Assembly: GCA_030654015.1 (NCBI GenBank)
Contig: JAURYI010000124.1
Location: 1 to 45,919 of the forward strand
DNA length: 45,919 nt
Origin: Methylococcales bacterium
GTDB lineage: Bacteria > Pseudomonadota > Gammaproteobacteria > Methylococcales > Methylomonadaceae
Direction: 5' to 3'
Part shown: positions 26,799-35,673 of the stretch, piece after piece
Layout: the number at the start of each line of letters is the position of its first letter
Numbering within the stretch: position 1 is the first letter of the stretch
The notes under the pieces: generated by a model
Database searches by the model: none
Told to the model about the DNA's origin: nothing
What the model saw: the letters and a program-made list of their open reading frames with translations, nothing else
Position numbers and translations under genes: made by a program

Positions 26799-28541
26799 AT
26801 GGCAGCTCATTTGACTGAAAAAACTGCCGATACTATCGAGCAGGATAATGCCGCGTTCGATATGCTTATCGAACAAAAACGGTATCAGATGTTAAAGACT
26901 CTATTATTGAAAGAGGAAGAGCAACGCCTCGGACAACTAGAGTCTTATTTTAACAATCCTGATGCACACGCCGAAAAAATCGCTCAGGTGTTACCGCAAG
27001 CACTGCAACAAACCGATACAACTGCATTGCATGGTGCGCTAAGTGACACCGTGCAGAGCTGTATTATTGAGTCCATTCAGGAAAATCCTGTCTTGTATGC
27101 CGATGCGTTATACCCTGTTATTTTCCCCGCCATTAAAAAGTCGATTGCCGAAGCCTTGAAACAAATGATGCAATCGTTAAATCAGGCGATTGAGCAGGGT
27201 TTTTCGTTACATCGGTTTGCGTGGCATTATGAAGCGTGGCGTAGCGGTCTGCCGTATCGGGAAGTGGTGTTACGCCATACCTTGGCGTATCGCGTGGAAC
27301 AAGCGTTTTTAATTCACCGTGAAACAGGTTTATTACTGCACCATGTCTCGCTAGAAGATGTCGATGCACAGCGCGACGGCGATGCAGTGTCGGCGATGCT
27401 CACTGCCATTCAGGATTTTACGAAAGATTCGTTTGCGGTTAATAGCGATGATTATCTGGACATGATTGAAATCGGTGAATACACAGTATTTTTAAGTCGT
27501 GGTTCGTATGCAGTCTTGGCGTGTGTCATACAGGGCATCGCGCCGTATTCCTTGCGGGAAAAATTTGACGTTATTCTGCATGATATTCATCAGCAATATG
27601 GCGCACTGCTGAAAAATTTTGCGGGCGATAGCGCGCCTTTAGCGGTCACCGAACCTGACTTGCAGGCGTGTTTATTGGCGGAACGCAAGCAACTTGACAA
27701 AACTGAGTTTTCACCAAAATATATCCTCGTACCGCTCATGGTGTTGTGCGCTATGTTGGCTTATTGGGGCTATGACAACTGGCAATTTGAACAGCGGGCG
27801 GCGGATTATGTGCGGCTGTTACAGCACAATCAAAGTATCGTCATCACGCAACAAAATTATCACAGCGGGCAGTTGCTGATTAATGGTTTATACGACCCGC
27901 TTTCGGAACACCCTGATACGCTGATTGCACAATCTCGTTTGCAAGCAGATGAAATACAAAGTCATTGGCAAGCCTATCAATCATTAGCTCCTGTGTTTGT
28001 AGAACAGCGGTTAAAACAACTGCTGCAACCACCGCCAACCGTCAGTCTCACCCTTGAAAACAACCGTTTGGTGATTACAGGGATTGCCGATGACGCGTGG
28101 ATTAATAAACTGGCTATCATTACGCCTGCTATTGCAGGTGTCAGTGGTGTTGATAGCGATAAACTGCAAAGTTATCAGCAACAGATTGAAATATTAAATA
28201 CGCAAATTAAAAATATCGCGGTGTATTTTATGTCATCCAGTACCGAATTAACGGAAGATCAAGCTCAGAAACTGGCGGATCTGGTAGCGGCATTGCAACA
28301 AATACAGGCACTCAGCCATTCAATCAATAAAACGCCACATCTGTTGATTACAGGGCAAGCAGACGTTACTGGCACACTTGAAAAAAATAGCGTATTGGCA
28401 CAAAAACGCGCGGCTATTGTTTTGGAATATTTGCAACAACACGGCGTATTTATTGATACCAACGTTAAAGCGCAACTGGGGCAATTGAACAAAGAAGGCA
28501 CAACACAGCGCAAAGTCAGTTTTGCCGTGCTGTTTAATTAA
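26799..28541 (+). CDS. inner-membrane OmpA-C family protein with large cytoplasmic domain
   Basis: 580 residues. About 1-300 are cytoplasmic, with no signal peptide. This part contains LYPVIFPAIKKSIAEALKQM and a segment from YRVEQAFLIHRETGLLL to the FAGD near 285 that has the alternating pattern of longin/roadblock-like domains (inference). One membrane helix follows (YILVPLMVLCAMLAYWGYDNW, about 307-325). The periplasmic part has a BON-like stretch (VSLTLENNRLVITGIADD) and an OmpA-C domain (about 474-580) with ITGQADVTGT and NSVLAQKRA, keeping the Asp and Arg that bind diaminopimelate of peptidoglycan. The ATG at 26799 is preferred over TTG 26781; neither has a good ribosome site. It ends seven bases before the GTPase gene. 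Confidence 0.85.
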   Translation: MAAHLTEKTADTIEQDNAAFDMLIEQKRYQMLKTLLLKEEEQRLGQLESYFNNPDAHAEKIAQVLPQALQQTDTTALHGALSDTVQSCIIESIQENPVLYADALYPVIFPAIKKSIAEALKQMMQSLNQAIEQGFSLHRFAWHYEAWRSGLPYREVVLRHTLAYRVEQAFLIHRETGLLLHHVSLEDVDAQRDGDAVSAMLTAIQDFTKDSFAVNSDDYLDMIEIGEYTVFLSRGSYAVLACVIQGIAPYSLREKFDVILHDIHQQYGALLKNFAGDSAPLAVTEPDLQACLLAERKQLDKTEFSPKYILVPLMVLCAMLAYWGYDNWQFEQRAADYVRLLQHNQSIVITQQNYHSGQLLINGLYDPLSEHPDTLIAQSRLQADEIQSHWQAYQSLAPVFVEQRLKQLLQPPPTVSLTLENNRLVITGIADDAWINKLAIITPAIAGVSGVDSDKLQSYQQQIEILNTQIKNIAVYFMSSSTELTEDQAQKLADLVAALQQIQALSHSINKTPHLLITGQADVTGTLEKNSVLAQKRAAIVLEYLQQHGVFIDTNVKAQLGQLNKEGTTQRKVSFAVLFN

Positions 28542-28548
28542 GGAAGCC

Positions 28549-29052
28549 ATGAAAATACTGCAAAAAAAAATCTGTCTGTTAGGCGATTTTGGTGTCGGCA
28601 AAACCAGTTTAGTAGCACGGTTTGTCAACAATGAATATTCAGAAAAATACCTGACTACGGTCGGTGTCAAAATGGACACCAAATTAATCGCGGTGAACGA
28701 TGAATTAAGCATCAAGCTGATTATCTGGGATATTGCAGGGGAAAATAGTCTGAAAAAAATTTCCCAAACCTATTTACGCGGCGCGGCGGGATTTTTGTTG
28801 GTCATTGACGGTACGCGCATGAATACCCTCGACGGTGCATTAGATATGAAGCGCGGTATTCGTGAATTACTCGGTGATATACCGTTTGTGGTATTGCTCA
28901 ATAAATATGATTTAACCACCCAATGGGAACTGACAGCCGCACACATCGAACGCTTAAACACACCACAGGAACAGCTGTTTTTCACCAGTGCCAAAAGTGG
29001 CGAACAAGTGGAAGCGGCGTTTAACGCGCTAAGTTATGTTTTAACGTTATGA
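28549..29052 (+). CDS. Ras/Rab-like small GTPase
   Basis: A 167-residue single-domain small GTPase. G1 is GDFGVGKTS (12-20), Thr37 in YLTTVGVKM is the switch I threonine, G3 is WDIAGEN (60-66), G4 NKYD (118-121), G5 TSAK (146-149). G3 has Glu65 where Ras has catalytic Gln61, and Phe14 takes the place of Ras Gly12, so self-hydrolysis is probably slow and a partner may be needed. No C-terminal lipid cysteine. AAGGA precedes the ATG at 28549. The stop overlaps the kinase start (ATGA). It likely switches between the coiled-coil/OmpA-like proteins and the kinase; the exact role is unknown. Confidence 0.9.
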   Translation: MKILQKKICLLGDFGVGKTSLVARFVNNEYSEKYLTTVGVKMDTKLIAVNDELSIKLIIWDIAGENSLKKISQTYLRGAAGFLLVIDGTRMNTLDGALDMKRGIRELLGDIPFVVLLNKYDLTTQWELTAAHIERLNTPQEQLFFTSAKSGEQVEAAFNALSYVLTL

Positions 29053-30575
29053 ACGCATTACCCGATGCTATACAACAATATTTACACAGCATCTGGACAG
29101 AAAACGATAAATTCGCCTACTTAAATTTTGACGCACACGGATTGATTAAACATTGGCATTATCATATTGATTATTTTGGTCTGACCGATTTACACAGCGG
29201 TGACCCTGCGGCAGAACAATTAATTTTTTTAGAAGGTTTACTTCCCTATCAGGACAAAGACCCGATTATTATCGAGTCGGTTAATTTTGCCAACGGTGTT
29301 GCCGCTGATATTCATATTCTGCCTGCTGACAATGATATTTATGTGTTATTTTTTGATGTCAGCGAACGGGTTACACAACGGCAAGCAGTGCAACAGGAAC
29401 GGCATACCATCGACTTGTTGTATCAACAACAGCATAAAAATATCGAGCTGTTAAAACAGACGTATCAAGAACTGGACGTTAAAAAACAGCAGGCAGAAAC
29501 GGCTAATAAAGAAAAAAGTCAATTATTGTCCTACATCACCCACGATTTACGCACCCCGCTAACCGCCATATTAGGCTTTGCGCAATTTTTAGAAGCCGAT
29601 ATTTTTGGCGAACTCACCGACAAACAGCGTGATTGCATCGTAAAAATGTTAGCCGCAGGCAAGCACATGGATAACTTAATCAACGACATACTGGACGCGG
29701 CACAGCTTGAAGCGGGCAATATTGCATTACAGCCAGAACCGTTAGCCGTGCGTGTCGCGCTTGCAGACTGTATCGCATGGTTACAACCCATTGCCGAACA
29801 ACAGCACATCACACTGATTAATCGTGTGCCGAATGAGGTAAGCATTCAGGCGGATGCGAAGCGATTTAAACAGGTGATGATTAATCTGCTGCATAACGCA
29901 ATTAAATACAATCGGGAACACGGTTGTATTGTCATTACTGGCAAGGTATTGGCAACATCGTTGCGTATTCGTATTAAAGATACTGGTATCGGTATTGCCG
30001 CACAGCAACTGGACACTATATTTCAACCGTTTACCCGCGTGCTTGATAAAGATAAGGCGAAAAAAATTCAGGGTCATGGTGTGGGCTTAAGCGAATGCAA
30101 GCACCTGATTGGGCTAATGCAAGGCTCGTTAAGTGTGCGCAGTGAATTGAGTGTAGGCAGTGTGTTTTATATCGAGCTGCCTTTAGCGATTGCTTACCAA
30201 GATAAGCAGGAAGAACGTCACCATCAACTGGTGTATTGGTATCAGGATCTGAGTAATATGGAATTATTCGGCAACCTGCTCACCGCCTGTAACAATGTTC
30301 AGCTGTTCGGCTGTAACCATGCAGAACAAGCAGTGCAACTGTGTACACAACACGCGGCGACGGTGTTATTAATCGACATCAACAGCGAACAGCTGGCGGC
30401 GGACATTGCGCAGGTGCAGGTGTTACAACGCCAGCTGAATCAACTGCGTATGATTGCTGTGGTTGCAAAACAGACCCCCGCTGTTGCCATGCAACAGATT
30501 TTACAACAAACGCAGATTGATGATTATCTGACCTGCCCGTTTGATTTTAATCAGGTGCTGGATATGCTTGAATAG
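29049..30575 (+). CDS. soluble histidine kinase with PAS-like input and degenerate receiver
   Basis: 508 residues without membrane segments. Residues 1-110 look like a PAS domain, 115-155 are coiled coil, then HisKA with His165 in SYITHDLRTPLTAILGF. The ATP-binding domain has NLLHNAIKYN, KDTGIGIA and GHGVGLSE. The last 130 residues look like a receiver fold: VLLIDINSE keeps an Asp at the phosphorylation place, but the conserved Lys (CPF instead of KPF) and the acidic pocket are missing, so it is probably a pseudo-receiver. The start overlaps the GTPase stop, implying tight coupling. It could be activated by the GTPase and pass phosphate to the Hpt or REC proteins encoded opposite. Confidence 0.88.
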   Translation: MNALPDAIQQYLHSIWTENDKFAYLNFDAHGLIKHWHYHIDYFGLTDLHSGDPAAEQLIFLEGLLPYQDKDPIIIESVNFANGVAADIHILPADNDIYVLFFDVSERVTQRQAVQQERHTIDLLYQQQHKNIELLKQTYQELDVKKQQAETANKEKSQLLSYITHDLRTPLTAILGFAQFLEADIFGELTDKQRDCIVKMLAAGKHMDNLINDILDAAQLEAGNIALQPEPLAVRVALADCIAWLQPIAEQQHITLINRVPNEVSIQADAKRFKQVMINLLHNAIKYNREHGCIVITGKVLATSLRIRIKDTGIGIAAQQLDTIFQPFTRVLDKDKAKKIQGHGVGLSECKHLIGLMQGSLSVRSELSVGSVFYIELPLAIAYQDKQEERHHQLVYWYQDLSNMELFGNLLTACNNVQLFGCNHAEQAVQLCTQHAATVLLIDINSEQLAADIAQVQVLQRQLNQLRMIAVVAKQTPAVAMQQILQQTQIDDYLTCPFDFNQVLDMLE

Positions 30576-30577
30576 TG

Positions 30578-32266
30578 CTAAAGACCTGCAACAGTGACCT
30601 GATTACGACCATTATTTTTTGACGCATACAACGCCTTATCAGCAGCATCAGCTAATAATTGCGGATCATCAAAAACGGGATAGCTGGCAATGCCGCAACT
30701 GAACGTTACAGAAAAACTGCCACCCTGATAAAAATGCAGTACCTTTTCAAAATCACTGCGCAATTTTTCACATATTGTTGCCGCATTTTCAACGGACGTA
30801 TGAGGAAATACCACCACAAATTCCTCACCGCCATACCGTCCGACCAAATCGGTTTTTCGTACACGGTCTACTAAAAAGCGCGACATATTTTTTAACACCT
30901 GATCGCCGATACCATGCCCATAAGTATCATTGACCTGTTTAAAAAAATCGACATCAAACATTGCCACACTGACAGAGGATTCTTCCCGCCCTGCTCTGGA
31001 CACCTCGTTTCTAATCTGTTCTTTAATATGGCGATGATTATAAAGACCTGTTAAACCGTCTTTGGACATTAAATTGCGCAATTTCCGAAACCGCATTGCT
31101 CGGTAAGCAACAATCCGCACCAGTGTTTCCGCGCGTATCGGCTTAATCAAAAAATCATCACCGCCCTGCAATAACGCCTGTACCTGTAGCTCACTGGAAT
31201 GTTCGGCAGACAGATAAACGATAGGTACAGCCGCATACGCATCAATTTGGCGAATCACGCTGGCAAGCTCATTGCCCCGATAACCCGGCATATATAAATC
31301 CATCAACACTAAATCAGTATTGCCGTTTTCCATCTGTTTTAATACTTGCGTCGGTTCATTACAGATAACGGTCAAAAACCCTGCATTTTCCAGAATCAGT
31401 GCATGGTGTCTGGCAACTTCTTTGTCATCATCAACGATAAGCACCTGATAAGGTTCTTCTGCTTGTCGATTGACCAGTTTATCCAGCCACTCTATTAAAT
31501 TGCCTATATCCAATGGCTTGGCAAGATAGGCACTGCCGCCTGCTTTGACCGCCGCCAGTCGTGCTTCGACATCCACGCGACAGGAAATAAAAATAATCGG
31601 AACATTATTCGGAAGAATGCCCTTGTAATCACCGCGAATTTTTTTAATCGCCTCAGCACCCGCCTTATTACCTTCTGGCAGAATAATATCCACGATTAAC
31701 GCGCAAGGCATTTCTTGTAAAAGACACTGTTTAATAGCAAGGCTATCGTGCAGCACGTTCACCCGATAACCGAATGCCTGTATCTGCTCGGCAATGCTAT
31801 GCGCCAATACTGTGTCATCCTCAATCAGCAAAATAAGTTTATTATCGTCGGTTTGTTCTTCCTGCTGAATGCTGTCAACGATAGCGCATAAGTCTTCATC
31901 CACGACCAAATAAGGCTCTTCCGAATGGGTAATAATGGTATCAAGCAAGTTTTCAAGGTATAAAAAAGCCGTTTTTATTGACTGCTGCTGAACGACAGAA
32001 GGCGGGGCTTCCGACTGCAAAAAAGGGCTGATTTTTTCTTCCAGACGCTTTGCTGATTGCGATAAGCGATTAAAACTAAACGTTGCACTAGAGCCTGCTA
32101 AGGTATGAATACTGATATAAAACTGCTGTAAATCCTCAGGATTCCACTGCTGTACCAGCCGTTGCTCATAGTTTTTCAACTGCGCAAGACGCTCGACCAG
32201 ACTATGAACAAACTCCTGTTGCAACGCTCTCAGCTTTTCAAGAAACTCGGCACGTTTATTGGTCAT
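30578..32266 (-). CDS. Hpt-REC-REC-GGDEF diguanylate cyclase
   Basis: 562 residues from the ATG at 32266. Order: Hpt domain with His54 (SIHTLAGSSATF); receiver 1 (Asp193, Lys250); receiver 2 (Asp323, Lys375); GGDEF domain with GGEEF at 479-483 and RKTD (470-473), the RxxD product-inhibition site. FDVDFFKQVNDTYGH is the usual GTP-site sequence. It should make c-di-GMP under phosphorelay control and can itself be a phosphate intermediate. It overlaps the preceding CheY-like gene by 11 bases and ends two bases from the kinase stop, tail to tail. An upstream TTG at 32326 lies inside the CheY gene and is unlikely. Confidence 0.93.
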   Translation of the reverse strand: MTNKRAEFLEKLRALQQEFVHSLVERLAQLKNYEQRLVQQWNPEDLQQFYISIHTLAGSSATFSFNRLSQSAKRLEEKISPFLQSEAPPSVVQQQSIKTAFLYLENLLDTIITHSEEPYLVVDEDLCAIVDSIQQEEQTDDNKLILLIEDDTVLAHSIAEQIQAFGYRVNVLHDSLAIKQCLLQEMPCALIVDIILPEGNKAGAEAIKKIRGDYKGILPNNVPIIFISCRVDVEARLAAVKAGGSAYLAKPLDIGNLIEWLDKLVNRQAEEPYQVLIVDDDKEVARHHALILENAGFLTVICNEPTQVLKQMENGNTDLVLMDLYMPGYRGNELASVIRQIDAYAAVPIVYLSAEHSSELQVQALLQGGDDFLIKPIRAETLVRIVAYRAMRFRKLRNLMSKDGLTGLYNHRHIKEQIRNEVSRAGREESSVSVAMFDVDFFKQVNDTYGHGIGDQVLKNMSRFLVDRVRKTDLVGRYGGEEFVVVFPHTSVENAATICEKLRSDFEKVLHFYQGGSFSVTFSCGIASYPVFDDPQLLADAADKALYASKNNGRNQVTVAGL

Positions 32267-32648
32267 ATTGATTCCAAAGCGTTTGAAGATGGCTGGGAAG
32301 TTGCAGCGGATTAAAAGGCTTGGCAATAATATCCAGTGCGCCAGCCTGCTTGAATGTGCTGATAAGTTCAGGTGTCGAACGACCTGTCATAAAAATCACG
32401 GGGGTATTTTTACACGCCTCAAGTGCCTGAATTCTTTTTAGCGTCTCCAGACCATCCATCTCAGGCATAATGACATCAAGCAAAATCATATCGGGCGTAA
32501 AGTGCCGCAATAATGTCAATGCTTCCGCACCCGACGCGCACAGCCTGACCGTGTAGTCGCCGATAGTTTCCAACGCCATTGCCACCATAGAGCGCAAGTG
32601 TGCATCATCATCAATATAAAGCAGGGTATTCAAGGTTTTATCTGGCAT
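32256..32648 (-). CDS. single-domain response regulator (CheY-like)
   Basis: A 130-residue stand-alone receiver. LYIDDDAHL holds the acidic pocket, Asp58 in LLDVIMPEMDG is the phosphorylation site, Thr88 (FMTGR) and Lys110 (AKPF) complete it. No output domain, so it works as a phosphate shuttle or by binding a partner. It is the first gene of a minus-strand pair with the Hpt-REC-REC-GGDEF gene (11-base overlap). The ATG at 32648 is preferred over a TTG at 32705. It probably receives phosphate from the opposite-strand kinase and hands it to the Hpt; that route is inferred from gene position. Confidence 0.9.
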   Translation of the reverse strand: MPDKTLNTLLYIDDDAHLRSMVAMALETIGDYTVRLCASGAEALTLLRHFTPDMILLDVIMPEMDGLETLKRIQALEACKNTPVIFMTGRSTPELISTFKQAGALDIIAKPFNPLQLPSHLQTLWNQYDQ

Positions 32649-32815
32649 TTTACACGTTAAACAAGTTGAAAACAGGGAACGGTACACACTATGGTCAACC
32701 AGCAATACTAAACGAACCCGTTACATGGAACAACTTTTGATTTTTTCAAACGGATTAATCCAGCTGTATTTTGCTACACTATTGAGCAACACCCGACCGA
32801 CAAAGGCTCATGATT

Positions 32816-33241
32816 ATGACACTCATCGAAACCTCATTAGCGATTGCCCTGCGTGCTTACACAGGCAAAACCGACAAGGCAGGACAGGACTATATTCACC
32901 ATCCGCTGAGACTAATGGCAAAAATGACCACTGACTATGAAATGTCAGTGGCTTTACTGCATGATGTGATTGAAGATTCCGACATTACCGCCGCCGACCT
33001 GCGCGCAGAAGGCATTCCTGATGACGTAGTGGAAGCGGTGTTATGTTTAACTAAACAAGCGGGCGAAAATTACCAGACGTTTGTGCTAAGAGCCAAACAA
33101 AATCCCCTCGCCCGCAAAGTTAAAATAGCCGATATTGAAGATAACATTAATGTCTTGCGCCTAGTGACCCTAAGCGAAAAAGATTTAGCGCGTATAGCCA
33201 AATATCATGCCGCATGGCGGGTATTAACTGCGCTTGACTGA
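32816..33241 (+). CDS. HD-domain protein related to RelA/SpoT (p)ppGpp hydrolase domain
   Basis: A 141-residue stand-alone HD domain. DYIHHPLRLM, ALLHDVIEDSD and KIADIEDN are the hydrolase motifs of small alarmone hydrolases. The first metal-binding His of the usual AHxGQ is a Tyr here (AYTGKTDKAG), so metal binding may differ. No synthetase or ACT/TGS domain. AAAGG fits best with the second ATG at 32816 (nine-base spacing); an ATG at 32810 would add two residues. It is divergent from the CheY-like gene; a link to that cluster is not shown. Confidence 0.8.
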   Translation: MTLIETSLAIALRAYTGKTDKAGQDYIHHPLRLMAKMTTDYEMSVALLHDVIEDSDITAADLRAEGIPDDVVEAVLCLTKQAGENYQTFVLRAKQNPLARKVKIADIEDNINVLRLVTLSEKDLARIAKYHAAWRVLTALD

Positions 33242-33244
33242 GTG

Positions 33245-33619
33245 TCAGCGTTCCAGAATTTCTACCGCATTGCCATCTGGGTCTCGGCAAAAAAACGCCC
33301 GTCGCCCTGAGATGCTCAGGGTATAAGGAACGCCCATTTTATCCAGCCTGTCGCGTATCGGATCAATGTTAGCGGTAGTTAATGCCACATGGCGATCCCG
33401 TCCGCCATGTGCAGGACGACCTGTGGTCGGATCCATATTAGGCAATTCCAGTAAATGCAGTTGCTGCTGCTCGCCTAAACGCAACCACGCCCCTTTAAAA
33501 CCCAAATCAGGGCGTTCCATTTGTTCCAATCCCAGCACTCCTGAATAAAATGCCAATGAGGCTTCGGTATCCGCCACCACAAAACTGGCGTGGTGCAGAA
33601 TAAGATCGTTTTTTAACAT
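33245..33619 (-). CDS. VOC family (glyoxalase/dioxygenase fold) protein
   Basis: A 124-residue single VOC domain. LHHASFVVADTEASLAFYSG and GLEQMERP start the first beta-alpha-beta module, and VALTTANIDPIRDRLDKMG and FFCRDPDGNAVEILE form the second. Metal ligands usual for the fold are His near the start, His in RHVALTT and Glu in VEILE. Members include glyoxalase I-like, dioxygenase and fosfomycin/bleomycin resistance proteins; no subgroup can be chosen. Its end lies three bases from the convergent HD gene. Confidence 0.88.
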   Translation of the reverse strand: MLKNDLILHHASFVVADTEASLAFYSGVLGLEQMERPDLGFKGAWLRLGEQQQLHLLELPNMDPTTGRPAHGGRDRHVALTTANIDPIRDRLDKMGVPYTLSISGRRAFFCRDPDGNAVEILER

Positions 33620-33747
33620 GAAAAATCCTTGTTATGAGTTGAAATGAGATTGCCTATAATAACTTGCTATTTAAAACTGTATTGTGTAATTTCAAAATGT
33701 ACGAAGCACACACCGTTGTTAAACAATAATAAAGCTGGAGACCTCAA

Positions 33748-34125
33748 GTGGATATTTCAAAAAAGCAACTGACACCAATTACCCCCGATGAACAACAAGC
33801 ACGACAATGGGCGATGTTTTTACACCTGTCACAATTAGCAGGTTACGTCATTCCGTTATTCGGCTTGATAGCCCCTATCGTCATCTGGCAAACCAAAAAA
33901 GACGAATATCCGATACTGGATGAACACGGTAAAGCAGTAGTGAACTGGATTATTTCTGAACTCATTTACGGCGTGATTTGTTCGATATTACTGTTTGTCG
34001 TTATCGGTTTTCCACTGCTGCTGATATTAGGCATTCTTGCGGTGGTATTTCCGATTATTGGTGGCATCAAAGCCAATAATGGCGAGTTGTGGCACTATCC
34101 GATGACGATTAATATCATCAAATAA
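33748..34125 (+). CDS. DUF4870 family membrane protein
   Basis: A 125-residue protein with three hydrophobic stretches (about 27-48, 67-85 and 85-105) of the DUF4870/Tic20-like kind. ARQWAMFLHLSQLAGYVIP, APIVIWQTKKDEYPILDEHGK and AVVNWIIS are the family signature. The start is GTG with CTGGAG ten bases upstream. The function of the family is unknown. It stands alone and is convergent with hemF; the hairpin after it serves both. Confidence 0.85.
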   Translation: MDISKKQLTPITPDEQQARQWAMFLHLSQLAGYVIPLFGLIAPIVIWQTKKDEYPILDEHGKAVVNWIISELIYGVICSILLFVVIGFPLLLILGILAVVFPIIGGIKANNGELWHYPMTINIIK

Positions 34126-34156
34126 TCAATAGCGGTCAACATCAAAATAAAGTAGC

Positions 34157-34184
34157 GGAATCAAAAATCATAATTTTTGATTCC
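34157..34184. terminator. bidirectional terminator between DUF4870 and hemF genes
   Basis: GGAATCAAAAAT, loop CATA, ATTTTTGATTCC is a perfect 12-base stem. A wider stem GTAGCGGA (34152-34159) with TCCGCTAC (34205-34212) offers an alternative fold. It lies between convergent genes. Confidence 0.75.
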
Positions 34185-34220
34185 ATTGCATCACTGCAAC
34201 TTTATCCGCTACCTGAATGT

Positions 34221-35150
<930 letters not shown>

Positions 35151-35334
35151 TCATTTGTTAAGTAAATAGTGTAGTAATGCTAATGAACTGCGCACAGCGG
35201 TTGCATTATAATATCTATAGCATTGTGTATTTTCGTCGCGGATAAATCGACAGTAAAACGCACATTGGCAAAATATGCCTAAAGTTGATAAACTTAGTAG
35301 GTTTTTATTTATTAATTATTAAGTGGTTACTGTT

Positions 35335-35643
35335 ATGAGCGTTATAGAAAGAATCAAAGATCAACTGGAAAATAATCCTGTCGTTTTATACATGAAAGGT
35401 ACACCTGATTTTCCACAATGTGGTTTTTCCGGACAAACTGTCCAGATATTAGCCGCCTGCAATGCCAACTACATGGCAGTGAATATTTTTGAAGATGCCG
35501 AGTTGCGTGAAGCACTCAAAGAATATTCACACTGGCCGACCTATCCGCAACTGTATATTAAAGGCGAGTTAGTCGGCGGTTGTGACATCGTGACTGACTT
35601 GTACCAAAAAGGCGAGTTAGCCAGTCTGTTAGCCGCAGAATAA
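35335..35643 (+). CDS. grxD: monothiol glutaredoxin GrxD
   Basis: A 102-residue CGFS-type glutaredoxin that binds and transfers [2Fe-2S] clusters with glutathione. VVLYMKGTPDFPQCGFSGQTVQIL contains the active-site CGFS, and TYPQLYIKGELVGGCDI gives the cis-Pro and glutathione-binding part. The ATG at 35335 is preferred over a GTG at 35323. grxD, rnt and pyrC close together also occur in Pseudomonas. It needs glutathione, supplied by gshA at 7.8 kb. Confidence 0.96.
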   Translation: MSVIERIKDQLENNPVVLYMKGTPDFPQCGFSGQTVQILAACNANYMAVNIFEDAELREALKEYSHWPTYPQLYIKGELVGGCDIVTDLYQKGELASLLAAE

Positions 35644-35653
35644 TGTTGTTGTG

Positions 35654-35673
35654 GGCGCGATTTCGGTCGCGCC
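35654..35673. terminator. bidirectional terminator between grxD and rnt
   Basis: GGCGCGA, loop TTTCGG, TCGCGCC forms a seven-base GC-rich stem ten bases after the grxD stop, touching the rnt stop. Convergent genes on both sides; U-tract is weak. Confidence 0.6.

Noticed and set aside
32725-32934. A 69-codon frame overlapping the start of the HD gene
   Set aside because: Out of frame with a conserved HD domain, composition unlike a protein, no ribosome site.
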